Part shown: one piece after another, positions 1 to 13,200 of the stretch
Layout of the letters: each line of letters opens with the position of its first letter
How positions within the stretch are numbered: the stretch's first letter is position 1
DNA from: Lethocerus indicus
Taxonomy: Eukaryota; Arthropoda; Insecta; Hemiptera; Belostomatidae
Direction of reading: 5' to 3'
DNA length: 64,000 nt
Assembly: GCA_019843655.1 (NCBI GenBank)
Contig: JACDQD010000006.1
Coordinates: forward strand, 9,230,034 to 9,294,033
Position numbers and translations under genes: made by a program
The notes under the pieces: generated by a model
Told to the model about the DNA's origin: nothing
The model's database searches: none
The model's input: the letters and a program-made list of their open reading frames with translations, nothing else

Positions 1-3000
1 AATACCGTTGTGCGTGGTCTCATTTTATGAAGGACATTTCGCAGTGCCATCAATTGCCATCACGAAAAAATTGTTTGGGTGAAGTGAACATTTTTATATA
101 CCTGTCATCGTTCATTAAGCGACTGCCCAACGATTTTGAAATCGTTCTGAATTATCTCGGAACAGTCTAATTTAAAATTCTACACATACGGCGAAAGTTA
201 TAGGAAGTGCCGGATTCCTAGAACAAGCTGTATATTTTTATCCTTGCATTAGTTTCCCCAGCAGAGTAAAGGGATTTAAGCATCGAGAGATATGGGAAGC
301 TCGCGTAAAACCTTTATAACCTATAAGAACTCCAACTACTCTGAGGGGAGTAATATAAATTGTAGTGGAGCCGGCATATTGCTTGACTAGTTGAAAACTT
401 TTTTACGGCGCAATTCCCGGTGTAAGTCAGGAAACGAGATTGCGCCCGCCAATGAAAATGTGGTTAACACAAAAGGCTTCATTTAATTTTCCTTTCTTAT
501 TTCATATAAAATAACCTCACGTCTTTTGGGTGACTGAAGCTGTAATTTACACGTTTCGATTTACTTTTGATGCCCTAAACGATTCATGTAAGCAACTACA
601 ATGTAAACTAAACTAAAGAATAATTTATGTACATCCCACTATTTCACAACACAGACTTCACGACGAGATATCAGCACCTTCCTTCATAATAATATCGAAT
701 TATTATTATATTATGGTGAACTTCACTCTGATTATCGAACTTATTCAAATGATCAACGAAACGTTATCCTTAATTCGAACGCCGCCTCGACCTTATCGTA
801 AGCGAACAATTTGCTTAATTAAAGTTAAAGTTTGACAATATAATCTAAACGGAATCTCGTACGGGGCCTCGTTACATTATCTAGAAGTTGTTCCAAACAC
901 ATCATTCCAGTTTCCTAAATGGCGGAACACAAGTTTGCAAGAAGCTTACACGGGCTATACATCCTCGGCAGGAATGTTGGCTGCCTTGGGAGCTTTCAAT
1001 CCGTGTAACTTGACGCCTGGCGCTAATGTAATCACTTTGCGATTCGACCCAAGAACAATATACATAATTAAGGGTTTTCCCCGCTCTATTGAGGTTTCAA
1101 CGAAACTATATACCGACGCGTAGAACAGTTCTGCTCTTTGGAGGTCGGTCGACTGATGTTTTCAGAAATAGTGACCTTGCCGATACAACGTAAATAGTTT
1201 GACTGTCTTCTTAAAATTATAGACGCAAAAAACTACATTACCAATATTCCTTCCGACACGAACGTTTGGAGTAAAGAGACTTGAATGCGTTTGATCACGC
1301 ATATTTGGCAAAATGTTCGCGAAAATCAGTTCAATATCAATACAAAAACCTGGGTGTAATATGTGTATATGTTGGTCTGTAAGTGCCTTTAAGAATATGT
1401 CTCCAATCGAATTACACTCTCTCCTTGATTTCTAGTATATATTTCCAAATCATTTTTACAATAGAAAGCCAAATAAACTTAATATTTTAAAGGATCATTT
1501 TCTTATAATTTATCTGACTGTATAACTCATAACCTCATAATGTCTGAAATACATTCCTCTCGTAATGAATAATCAGGTATAATACGGACCAATCATATGC
1601 TAAACTACATTTTCTAATGTATGATCAATTGGATTATTACACGAACCGCCAAATCTGCCTGAATAATTTTCTGGAATTGTACTTGTGATATGTGAGGTCA
1701 ACTCGCTATTAATTCAAATTTACATTAGATTGAAAAGTAAACAATCCGCAGTCGATATTTAAATAGATAATTCCGTTATAAACGAATTATTAAGAGCAGA
1801 TAGCACGACAAGGTATTGCAACAATCGACATTCTTTTTATCATTGTCTGTTGTCAGCGCTTAGGTTCTTTTTCAAAAAGGTTAAGTTGGTTCTAATTCGC
1901 CCTTCGGCGTCTCTACGCTCCACCCCCGTCCCCCCCTCACCACAAACCAACGGATCGATCGGATTACTCTACCTGGCAGCTCACCATTATCGGAATGTAA
2001 AATCCTGATTTATGCTTTCCACATTTTTGGCTTTCGATAATTCTTGTTAATGGAAAACGTAGAAAAAGAGGGGATGGTGCTTCGGGGTTGGTAGGAGCGG
2101 CGTTATCAGGGTGCCATAAACATTGTTAAAGGGGGTAGGGGGTTTTTGGTGGGCGGGTGGGGGCGAGATTAAAACTTAATGTGTAGCGGCCGCCTCCCGG
2201 CCCCGATTTTCAGAAGTAAAGTATTAATGGAGCAGTTTTAAGAGTTAAAACCGGTTGAAATAGCCCCGATGGGTGGCGAGACGGGTTTTTAAGGTGAAGA
2301 GATTTAATGGACACCGCGAATAATTTATGAATAATTTTAGGGGCGGACGTGTTTAATAGATATCATAACGTGATTTTTATGTTACGTCAGTGCCAATGGT
2401 GCTTTCAAGTCATGCTAATTGCACTTTTTCAACCAATGGATATCGTGGCCACATATTCACTCTCATTATTTTATTTACAGTTAAGATTAAATTGATTAGA
2501 TTTTTTTCCTACAGTCCAATTTTCTTGAGTTGGCTTTTTCTCTAATGAAAAAAGAATTGCACCACATTTGACTTGGCTAAATGTGGTAGGCGTTGTGACG
2601 TAGTTTCCGTAATCTGTTTAATCGTTTGGAAATTTAATTGAATCGTTTAACTTCTTGGAAATTTTATATAAGTGTTATATTGAAGTTAGTTTTCGAAACA
2701 TCACATTGTAGCTAGTGCTAGAGTTATATTAGATTATTCTCTAGTATAAAATAATTAGATATAATATTAGATATAAGCGCCGCAAGATATTTATATTGTT
2801 TTAATAATATAATATTTTGTTCCTATTCGGTTCGAAACTTCTTGAATTCCATTTATGAAGAGGGGAATAAAGCATCGATCTAACAATAGCCGTTGTTGCC
2901 TATCGCGAATTAGTTTCCCCATTTCTTTCGGCGGTCTCGTGATCCATGCGGCAATTACCATTTGTAATGTCTACACGAAATAATAATTTTCAAACTCCGA

Positions 3001-3338
3001 CTAAGTTCATTGAATTTCGCAATTGAGTGGCAACTAAAAGTCAATAGATTGTTCCGGCCAGATAATTTCCCCGCAAATGTCGACCGCCCGGCAATATTTG
3101 ACCGGGCTCCGGACAGCTGCCCTTGGTCACGAATTATTATGTTTCTTGCTTTCCGTTTGAATTACGCGATAAAGAAACTCATTTCTTACTCTTGAAAATT
3201 GGATATAAACCTCTTTCGCAATTATTCTGTCTACGTTGAATTAATCGCTGTTTAATACTTATAAATTTTGGAAAGTTATTAGACCAGTGGAAGTAAACGA
3301 CGTGTACTGGTTCTGGAAACATTGTACAATTTAAACGG

Positions 3339-3396
<58 letters not shown>

Positions 3397-6300
3397 AAAT
3401 AGTTTGGCCCCTTCAACTCATTTGATACTAAATTAGACCAGTTTCGTCTTCTCGCAGCAGCATCCCGTAAGTAATATATTGATAATATTTCTTTGACTTT
3501 CATATTCAGATAATGCAATGCTATAAACTGCAATTGTATGAAATACTGCCAGAAATTTAAAATAAAGGTAATGATTGCCATGAGTAAAACAAATAGGGAC
3601 CCTAGGTTCAGAAGGAATAAATACGGCCATTAGCTTTGGAGCTGATGAATAGCATTGTTTTATGGATTGATATTCCGTTTGATTCATTTCTAGGTACCAA
3701 TAACAAATATAAAATAATAAGCTCAAAAATACTTGAATTGTTCACTTTATGATAATATATTGTTGCTTTAAATCAAATTTTAATGTTCCACAGTAATTGT
3801 CCCGCCCTTGAATATAATTTCAATATGCTAATATTTTAACTCTCCTTTTTCTCTTTTTTACTTGCAGAGGGCATAATCTTGTATTGTCCCCCTCATATTT
3901 ATTTCACGCTTTAGACAGATCCGTAAAAATGTTACTACTTGTGTATGCTCTGAAAAATTGCTCGTGCCACATGATAATTCCATCGAATAGGATTTAATGG
4001 GAAGTAATTATAAATCAGTAATATCGAATATTAATTTTAAACGGTCGGTCTTGTTCTTATTTTCTGAACACGACAGGAAAGTTAATGGAAGCAATCAGTC
4101 AAAGGGGTAACGGGCGTGGAGCCGACGCCCCACAGGAATAATACGACCATTAGCCGGCCTACCCTTCGCGGCTAATAAATAACAATCTAGTTTATGCAAA
4201 TATCGAACACACCCCCACCTACCCGGGCCACTAACACCCTGGGCCTTTCGCAAAGAATAATGGGCCCCCGTGTTGCCTAACGCGCCGAATTAGGGTGCCC
4301 ATTTCCACTAAGCCGTTGCCCGCCCCTTTAAAACCAATCCCTCAGATATAAGTTCCAGTTAACGCTTACCGAGGCATGAATCCGCAGGATGGGTTGGTCT
4401 ATTCTTAGAGGGAGACGACATTCAAATCAGTTACGGCTGAATAAATTTTACTTTATACAGTACTATAGACAACTGGTCCCTGAAAGTTTTCAATAAAGTT
4501 TCTTTTCGGAAGGAATCAACCGGTTTCTTCTTAAGTGATAAACTGCGCTAGGGAACCTGGTCTGCCTAACGAAGTTATATTTCTTATCTTCAACACTTTA
4601 TGCTCTGGTGTACAAATTACAAATATAGCGAACATTCGAATACTACTTATCGCCTTTGTAATTACAAATAGTTCACATGTTTTATCTCCGAAGGAGGTAA
4701 TTCTATTGGAGCTGCCCTAAACTTTTACTCCAGAATTCGATATCACAGTGGCAACAAATAAAGTTTTTTCTTAGTTAGCATTACTATTCCTTTAATACAC
4801 AAGGATTATTATTGAAATTGAAATTATTGTGAATTTTTAATACACGCCTATGTAATGAGAGTATGATTTTAGCACCGATCAAAGGTGTGTTGTGAGAGAA
4901 ACAAGAAGGGAGAGAAGATATGGAAGCGGCGGTCTGCGGTGGCATCGGCGGAGGCCGTTGGCAAAACGCGCGGTTAAGTATTCAACGCGATGAAAATTTC
5001 AGGGGCGAGACCGCGTCCTCTTCCCTCCCCCCTCTCCTCTCAGCCGTCAAATATAACCGAATAACACAGAGAGCATTTTTCTAATATGGACAAATTTCCC
5101 AGGGGGTGTGGGCCACCGTCCCCAGTACCCTCGCCAAATCGACTTACTTATTCAGGCGGTCCCGGACCAACTAGTTTGCCGATATCCCCAGCGATACTCC
5201 CCCAATTATGCCGGACTAGAATATAAAACGAATCTAATATATCTTGTAAGCATTATACGAGGGAGGACGGGCGAATCGAAATGAATTGAATATGGTTTAA
5301 AAGAGTTTTGTTTAAGGAAGTTTTTGAAAGACAAAATCCGTTCTAGATTGTTTTAATAATTTTTGTCATATTTTTATAACTTTTTATTATGAACACGAAA
5401 AGATAACAATAAGAGTATTATTATAAAAACTTCCATTAAAACCGCCACTATTATGACGTATGGAAAACGTGCTAATATAAAATTCGTACCGTGCCTTATG
5501 TGTTAATAAGTTTAACGAATGTATGTATTTTGGTATTCCATCACACCGTAAATTTACCCGGGTAATAGGAAATTTAGTGGAAAATTCAAGGAGAACAGTG
5601 CACATGACAACGGCTCCGTCGGATTTAACATTCAACGCACGTCACGATCCAATCTATTGTTTCAAAGTAAACCGAAATTCGCTTTGGGGTTTGGAAACGG
5701 TTCAAAGGATGAAAATGGGACAGGGAGGTTAGTGAACTATCATTTTTTTTTCCATTTATTCATTTCCCGGAGTGTGACGGACGTGCCAATATTTGTGTGT
5801 CCGTCTTGCGCCGGAAGTCGGTATTGGGCGACGGTCAAACGCGGGCTGGGACAAAACCGGGTGGAGGGTTGTACGGCGGGGCCGGTCTCCGGGAGTGTCC
5901 GCTGCGGGCATTTTTGCCGTTGTAACCCGTTTGAAACGCAATATGATTTGACTGTCGGGGGTATTTCAATGGGGCGCCCTGTACAATGCCAGATAACGAC
6001 CTGTTCTCGGCTCGCGAAAGGTCCGGTCGGATTTCTGAAACAGAGACTGAATGAAATAGCGGCCGTCCTCAAATGTTCCCCATTAAAACTGAAATTCAAA
6101 CGCGGGGTGTAGTTTTACCGGCTGAAAAAAAACTTGCAGCTTTAGAGCGACCAATACTTACAGTTTTTCTGTGTATCAATAATGAGCTCACATAACGGAT
6201 CATTAATTAATATATTCCGATCCGACTAGATTCCTACCGGTGCCAGAATCAATCTCCATATAAATAATACGAACAAAATTCGAAACTAAAATATAAAGAC

Positions 6301-8997
6301 AACGTTGAACATTCTCAGTATTTTTATTAGAACCTCGGCCGTGGATCAAACCTCAGATTATTATTCGGTCCACACAGTGTCCGCATAAAGAAAAATGACT
6401 GCGGCAAAATTTTTCGGAAGATCGATGGAAATGTGTTAGGTGCCGTTCATCGAGCGACATATTAAGAAAACGCCGACTGATATTAAACTCTTCAAGTTTT
6501 CAAACTCGTTTCGTACTTAACTCCATAATATTTTTATAAAACGAAACTTTACATCTTCTTAAAGTGAGTTTCATAAACTTTTGTTGGGAGGGGGGATTCC
6601 TTAAAATCCGTCGAGCGGTGTTATGCATTTCAGAGCAGTCGAAAGATTATCATTGAAAAAAAAAGTTGGGTTCGCAAAATACCCGCGAGGAACCTCTGAA
6701 TATATAACCCAGGTTTCATTGAACAATCACTTTTGGAATTACATTAGAATAAAGTTTTGTCTAGCGCAAAAAAAATTGGATATTTTTAAAATAATTTTTA
6801 AAGTAAATCGGATTTACTTTGTTTAGTCTATTCTCTCTTCTTGCGAGCATATATGAAAATTTCGATCTCAAGAATGCCTAGCGACTGCTTATTTAACCTT
6901 TAATTCTGAACAACTTGTCTTCTTGTCTTTTGTTTCTCCCTCGAATCTTCGTTGGAATTTAGCCTACCATACCTATTTAGCGTAAAACGGATGTAGAATT
7001 ATTTCTTACATTACAGGTACTCAGACGGTACAGAAATCAGTACCCGGGTTCTGTAATTTCAGAAGAGAATCGACTCGTTTTCAAATTATACGTATCGTCT
7101 GGGTTATGTAGCTGGAGGGATGAAACAGTATATTCGGGGTTCGGGGCCTCGGCCTCGGCCCTTCATCATAGGCCAGGAATTTACAGTGTGCCCCGGCTGG
7201 CCAAATATTTGACAGGGTCCAACTTGGTCCCCGCTCCTCCACCGCCCCCTTAAACTACTTAGTGCCGCCCCTTCCTATCCACCCTCGGGCTTACATTTTC
7301 ATGCGTAGGCCGCCCGGGGCTATTGCCTCCAACCCTCCTTCAGCCGCCGCTGTCGGCCTAGGTTTCACTTTGAATTTAATCGGCGGTGTCGTCCCCCCCC
7401 CCCGCCACACCCAACTGTCCTATTAGGGCTAGCTTATAAGCGGGCGACCAACTCTATCCCGAATTGAAATTGAGCCTACTAAGCCGCTTTTTCTAGGAAA
7501 TGAGGAACTTTGAAAAGCAATAGGAGATTCGCGTGTAGAAACCGACAGCAACAATGAGACCAAGGAATAAATTATTTGAGAAGTTATGGACAAAGAACAA
7601 GTTGCCAGGTAGTACAGATCAGTTTAAACATTTTACCTATACAACTTCTCAGCGTAAAACCTGTAAGTACAACTTAATTATAGTACTTAAAATAGAATCT
7701 TACCCAAAATTGAGAGAAGCAGTACCCTGTAAGATAATAATAAACCGTTAATATGAAACTAATTACTAATTATAATCTCTTATATTTGCACAGAGCTTAT
7801 GTCCTGAATTGTATACACCTATTTGCACCTTATATATATTCGAACAGCACTCTTTTTCGGGAATTTTACCTTTGTTTAGATTTAGACCAATGGCATGGAT
7901 AAAACTTTTAAATGTTATTATTTACGGGGAAATAATGAAAGTCGGTAACAACGAAACAAGGAGAATCGGAGCCGGGAGATTTCCTTTTCCGATATAATTG
8001 TCGAGTGGGCGGTAAGCTGGGCCCATTGAAGGAACGACCGGGTTGGACACCAAGCACTTAATTATTATTGCTTATCTCTTTGTCCGGAGATAATTGCGGG
8101 TAATCCCGGCAGGCTCGTGTGGACCCTCCAATTATCCGCCATTACTAACTCTTCGGTAGAGCTAGCCTAGGTCGGCTCCATCCGACTCGTCGGGTTATCT
8201 TTCAAGGCCCACTCTGTAATTTCGACCCCCTTCGCTCGTCCCACGCTCCTCCTACGGGGGTTGTTTCCCCCGGCGTTTGTCGGCGCCACATTCACCCTTC
8301 GATTATTAGCGGTGCGCTAATTACGCATCGGGGTCCTTTTCACGACTGTCCTTAAGTTACGAATTGTTTTTACAGGGCAGAAGTTTGAATTCGAGTTTCC
8401 GGAATTAGGAAAAGCCGAGGTGGATAATTATGATGTGCGACGCAGGGTAAACTTTATCTAACAAAATGGTCATTCACCGAGCTTGATTAGCAGTTTTATA
8501 TCCGAAACATATATCCAGTTTATATTCACTATGAACTTGTTTGTTTCAATATAATTAATTAGGAAAATACCAACTGGTATTCTCATGGTAATAAAACCAC
8601 CAGAACGCACGACATAAATATCAATACATTTTAACACATGAATTTTTAGCGTGTTGGGAGATATATTGATAGGCCATTGTTTTGAAACGGATATACGTAT
8701 CCATATGATTCAAATTCGGAATCATAAATAAAAGAGAGATCTGAAAAAGAAAACATTTTACAGACTGAATTTAATTAAAATCCTAAAATACGATAATAAT
8801 TTAAATTAATCATAGCAAATAGAATTCGACTTCCACCAACCATTTTATTCAAGAAACAAATAGATATAGTGGGCCAAACAATAGAATTCTTAACAATCGC
8901 CATGGCAACTGATTTGTTCAGAAATGGAAGACAATAAAACGATTAAATTTTTTAGTTGCTGAACATTTTTCAATCAAGGAACTTGCCTACAAGTGCA
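1..8997. other. Non-coding spacer upstream of the first gene
   Basis: No gene is supported here. AT-rich DNA alternates with GC-rich islands at about 1900-2290, 4080-4350, 4920-5230, 5750-6120, 7140-7480 and 7950-8340. The islands contain CpG-rich text mixed with TAATTA-type homeodomain-like words, a look common in insect regulatory DNA, but nothing here proves function. The 151-codon frame at 5657-6112 lies on a GC island, has an equally open opposite strand and no recognisable motif, so it is not called. The only strong splice-like signal is an acceptor at 3867, treated separately as a finding. Confidence 0.6.
3341..3392. repeat. (AT)n microsatellite
   Basis: About 26 uninterrupted AT units. 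The Ile-Tyr run in the minus-strand frame through this stretch is only a reading of the repeat. Confidence 0.98.
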
Positions 8998-9072
8998 ATG
9001 GCAAATCTGGCTGCGATTTTCGACAGCTTCTCGTACGCCTACAAGATAGCTCTGCAGAGTGTTAAGGAAGCG
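8998..9072 (+). CDS. Exon 1 of an uncharacterised single-pass membrane protein
   Basis: Twenty-five codons run from ATG to a strong donor, GCG|GTAAGT, and end in phase 0. The peptide begins MANLAAIFDSFSYAYK and has coding-like codon use (CTG, TTC, GAC, AGC, TAC, AAG), unlike the AT-rich DNA around it. The ATG has G at +4, and an in-frame TAG lies at 8953-8955, so this start is plausible. A short upstream frame (8902-8937) could act as a uORF. Alternatively an acceptor at 8977-8978 would make this an internal exon starting at 8979 and adding six in-frame residues before the Met. No protein family was recognised. The segment could form an amphipathic helix before the membrane span encoded by exons 2 and 3. 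Confidence 0.6.
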
Positions 9073-9780
9073 GTAAGTTTTATTAATATAAATATGTGTT
9101 CAAATAAAATGTAGGTTTTCCTTTAATTGTTTTCATGATTACTTTATATAAGTAAATATTTTCCAACGTTAATAATCCAAATCCCATTGTGATTAATGTA
9201 CCCAAATCTTCGTCAATGAAGACATAACATACAGGGAATATACTACATATAATGTAAATTATTATTTTACGTGGTTATGACCCATTCGGGTGGTGGTAAA
9301 AGGGATGAAATTTTTATGTGCCCGCTCGCATTGGTGATGATTAGAGGGTGAGAGAGTTGTGGGCCGAGTAAAGAAAAACAACCTTATTGCGCTGTGTCGC
9401 CTGCCATTATCTTAATTTATTGGTTCAGATTATGCATAAATCACATGTCGTTGAGAAAAAAACAAACGTAATAAGGAATCGAGTAATACAATTCGTCATT
9501 CTATTTCCGTTCAAAATTAAAAATTATGATACATTGTAATTGTATTGAAACAGTATGTCTGTGAGTTATATATATCAAGGCATTAGTGCTTTTCATTTTG
9601 AAGTGTTGGAAAAAATATAAACTTTCAATATGACCAATTTTTTTTACTAAGCTGATCAACTCCTTGCGACTATCGCAGTATTCTTAATCCCAACAGTCGA
9701 GATTGGAAAGTTGTATCTTTTTTTTTATATCTTTATTTTGAAAATTTTAACGTTCTTTTCTGGTTGAATACGTCGTGAAG
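9073..9780 (+). other. Intron 1 of the membrane-protein gene
   Basis: This 708-bp AT-rich interval lies between the GTAAGT donor and the AAG acceptor preceding exon 2. The T-rich stretch at 9718-9760 can serve as the pyrimidine tract. No separate gene or repeat is visible inside. Confidence 0.5.
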
Positions 9781-9924
9781 GTGGAAAGTGGGATTATGAA
9801 ATGGAGCGGTGATAGTTTGACAGGAGGAGCTGCCGCCCACGGAATTAAACATCACTCGCTGCCCTACAGCTACAGCGTTGCCATGATCTGCCTAACAACA
9901 GCAATGGTCTTCACGGCTTCCATC
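9781..9924 (+). CDS. Exon 2 of the uncharacterised membrane protein
   Basis: Forty-eight codons are in phase 0 at both ends, with donor ATC|GTAAGA. The acceptor AAG at 9778-9780 is chosen because it keeps phase 0 with exon 1 and follows a T-rich tract with no closer AG. The alternative AG at 9822-9823 would break the frame unless an extra exon intervenes. The first half is hydrophilic and includes HGIKHHSLPYSYS. The last 16 residues (VAMICLTTAMVFTASI) are hydrophobic and form the first part of a membrane span. Synonymous positions are rich in G and C (GCC, CAC, TAC, AGC, ATC, TGC, GTC, TTC), supporting coding function. The extreme 5' end is less certain than the 3' part. Confidence 0.65.
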
Positions 9925-10230
9925 GTAAGAAACAGTATAATTTCATCGGACAATATTCTTGCAGCGATATTCTTTTATATAGCGTATCTAGAAAAAATTC
10001 TGATGTAGTCCACATGACACTTATTTCCTTCATACCCCCACTAGATCTTGATTAACTCCCAGTTCATCATAAAATATGTGACATATTGTAGTTACAGTAG
10101 TTGTGTTCAGTAATGGCGTTAAATTGGTTCTCGCCAAAATTATTTTGATTTAAATTTTATAATTCTGTTAATTAAAAATTTTACGATTCTCTTCCTTGGA
10201 ATAATAAAATCTTGTAATTTTCTCTTTCAG
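9925..10230 (+). other. Intron 2, interrupting the membrane span
   Basis: This 306-bp AT-rich intron starts GTAAGA and ends in a strong acceptor, TTTTCTCTTTCAG. An in-frame stop occurs at 10006-10008, so exon 2 cannot simply read through into exon 3. Confidence 0.65.
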
Positions 10231-10269
10231 GTATTTATGATTTTGAAGACCACCCGCGGCGTTGTAACG
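10231..10269 (+). CDS. Exon 3 of the uncharacterised membrane protein
   Basis: Thirteen codons (VFMILKTTRGVVT) sit between TCTCTTTCAG and the donor ACG|GTGAGT, in phase 0. Joined to exon 2, VFMIL completes a hydrophobic segment of about 21 residues (protein positions about 58-78). KTTR follows at once, a typical basic stop-transfer edge. That fit across an intron is hard to get by chance and supports all three exons. The protein continues in at least one further exon, since the donor is strong. Candidates are a 48-bp exon at 21979 and a possible terminal reading at 11414-11506 (30 codons to TAA after CTCCTCTGCAG), both phase 0. Family and function are unknown. Confidence 0.65.
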
Positions 10270-13200
10270 GTGAGTACCCCCGAGACTATTTTACACCCCC
10301 GAGCGTGAATATTCGACACGCGAATCCTCGGAATTATTGTTCTGGGGTTGGGGGGAAGGGCGGTGTCGCGATGGGAGGCCGCTCGTAAACTCTCCCTCCC
10401 TTCCCTCCTCACTCCCTCACTCCTTCCCTCCCTCCACCGGTTAACGGCCTTTTGGCCACCGCTCGATTTTATTGTTAGCGGAATACTTTAATACCCGGTG
10501 GAATTCGGACGGGAGTTTGTTCGCTCGCGAGTGCGCTATATATAAGTCGGTCCCCTCAAAATCGCGGATGTACCTGTATATTCTGAAAATTATTCGCTTA
10601 AGAAACGAACCGCAGACATTACGATCAAATGGAAAAGGGCACGTCTATGTTAATACAAAATTCGTGAAATAAAACGGGGAAAATGTTTGTATGGGATCCT
10701 TGAGACTAGAGGTCCCCAGATCACTATAACTGCACTAGATATGGAGAATAACTATGCACCAAAATATAACACTAAAAAACATCCCTCGCCAGTACTAAGA
10801 CATTAATCGTGAAGAGTGTTAACAAATTTAAAGCTTGTCAACTGCAATGTGTCTATTTTTGAGATACCGTGAAATAAAGATTAATGAGTGGTAAAAGGTA
10901 CACAACCCTAGGGAAGGCCAAACAGAAAGGAATATATATATAAGAATGCACTCATTCCCCAGGGAAGGAACTCCCTCTAGCCTCCCTCCCTCTTACAGAA
11001 GAGCGCGCTATTCTCTTTCCGGGAGTTCTGATGCAAATTCCGAGAAAAAGGCTGAGCCGTGATTTCAATTCGGGGAGGATAAGGAGGTGTTGTTGTCGAT
11101 TCAGTTAATCGACTCAACAAGAGCTCACTGCCGGGAAGGGCGCTCGACACCTGGCATTGTGCTCGGGCGCGGGGCGGGAGATCTTCCCAACTTGCGGGGA
11201 GGGCTGAGATTTTAATCTCGATTCAGCCTTCCTTCGCCCCCTGACCAAGCTTCTGACGGTTCCCCTTCCCCACCGAACGAGTCGAGAGATGCAAATGTAA
11301 ACATCTGGAGATTTTGAGAACAGTCGGAGACACAAAACCGACTGTGCCCCAAACTGGTTGGAATTTAAAATTTTTATTCAATTTATAAAACCTAATGTGA
11401 TTCTCCTCTGCAGGAATCTACATCAAATTACCTATCTACATACAACATTATATCTCGATTTGTTCTAAGAACAATAATCTGTAACGATTCTCGGAAAGAG
11501 TTTTAAGGTAAAATGGACATTTTAGTAACTATTTGTTATTCCTTAAAATAGTTCAATCGGAATTTCATTTTGCACATTTGACATTCTATACACGAAAATT
11601 GTATTTCTTTCCTGAATTACCTCTTCAATAAATTCATCCCTAGGTGATGTTTAGTTCAGTTGGGGAACATCCTAAATTTCCATATGTAATTTAAAATAGT
11701 ATCCTGTATAGAGTAACACGTTTATGCGAATGATTCGGAGGAAACTTGCATTCATTCGTTGCATACATTTATTTCGAGTAGGGGTAAAATTAAGTCTCGA
11801 AAGGGAGAGTCGTGGTCTCCCCCGAAGAAATCTCTACGTTTAACTGGAATTCAAATCTTCGATACTGTTAATTATTCGCCGGTAAGAGAGAAAGAGGGAC
11901 GGAGTGAGAGGGCGGGAGGGCAAATGAGGGAGAGGGTTGTTTGCTCCTTCCAGGAGCCAAAAATGGAGTGATGCTAGAGGTAAGCCGGCCAGAGCTCTGA
12001 GCCTGGGGTTGATCTCACTTCCTTGCCTTTCTTTTAATCCTGCCCGCTTTAAGTAAGCCATACTAAACCTTTTAACAGGAGGCCAACCGAGGTTAACTTT
12101 TAACACCCTTTCACTTTTGGCTTAGGCCCAGACTCTGGGAGGCGCTGCTTGCGAAAGAGAAAAAGAATTTTTATTCCTCCCAGCTTATTTCAACAGGAAA
12201 AGTCATTGTTTCTTGAAAACGTTTCATAAAAATATATATTTATTTATTTATTTTTAGTATTCTAGGAAAACCCAAGCCCCCCTTTGATTTCATCCAATCC
12301 TTAACAAACCACGCCTTGCTACTCTGCAGATTTTTCACTCAACGCTAAGTGAGAAGAGTGATGGATGTTGAAAGTTTATTTTAACGCATTCATATCTCAG
12401 TACCCAGATTAAAGTTACTTGCAAAATACGGCGCTGGTAAATGTCCAAAGTTTAGACAATTTCCATAAGAACGTAGGCCATTTAATAAGGCAATTGAGGA
12501 AAGGATTAATTTTTTATTGTGTCATTAATGTCTCGGTTTATTTTTTCAACTCATTTACGAATAATGTTCACACATTTTTAAAATTTTTATTCAATTATTC
12601 ACTAAAGAACAGGTCTTCATAACAAAGTTGGCGCTATTTAAAAACGATTATTTAAATAGTCTCGAAATTCTCTCATTTTCGGCAAACAATACTACGTTTG
12701 GAGATGGTCTGGATAGATCAGATTTACTTATACATGCATCAGGCTACCAACCAAGCAGTAGTATTACTCGAATATATGTAATTTATGCAGTGATTTGATC
12801 TGTATAATAATAACCTAATATTAATGATTACTTTTGCTCGTTTTATTGACAACACCGTAGTAAGTCACTGCAGTAGTGTCTGCCCTGAATTAATAGACCG
12901 GGACACATGTTTGGAGTTTTCCCATGGACGGGGCTATTATTTACGAACCCTTCAAATAACACTTATCCCTTTTGTTCTGCTGTTGTGGCTGTTTGGGCGG
13001 CCCTATATCGGCCGGGTTCGGCGAGGAAAGACTCGTAAGAAATAGAGAGATTAAGTGAGATATCGGTCATGGCGAGCGCCACTGATTGATGGGGTTGCCC
13101 CGAACTCCCACCGCGTAACCCGACCCTGTGTCCTAAGCCGTAGGGGCAGTTCGCAAATTTACACTCTCCCCCCCCCCCCGCCCCCCATGGCTGCTACCTA

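Noticed and set aside
5657..6112. 151-codon frame on the + strand
   Set aside because: The opposite strand is equally open, there is no domain, and no splice or promoter context singles it out.
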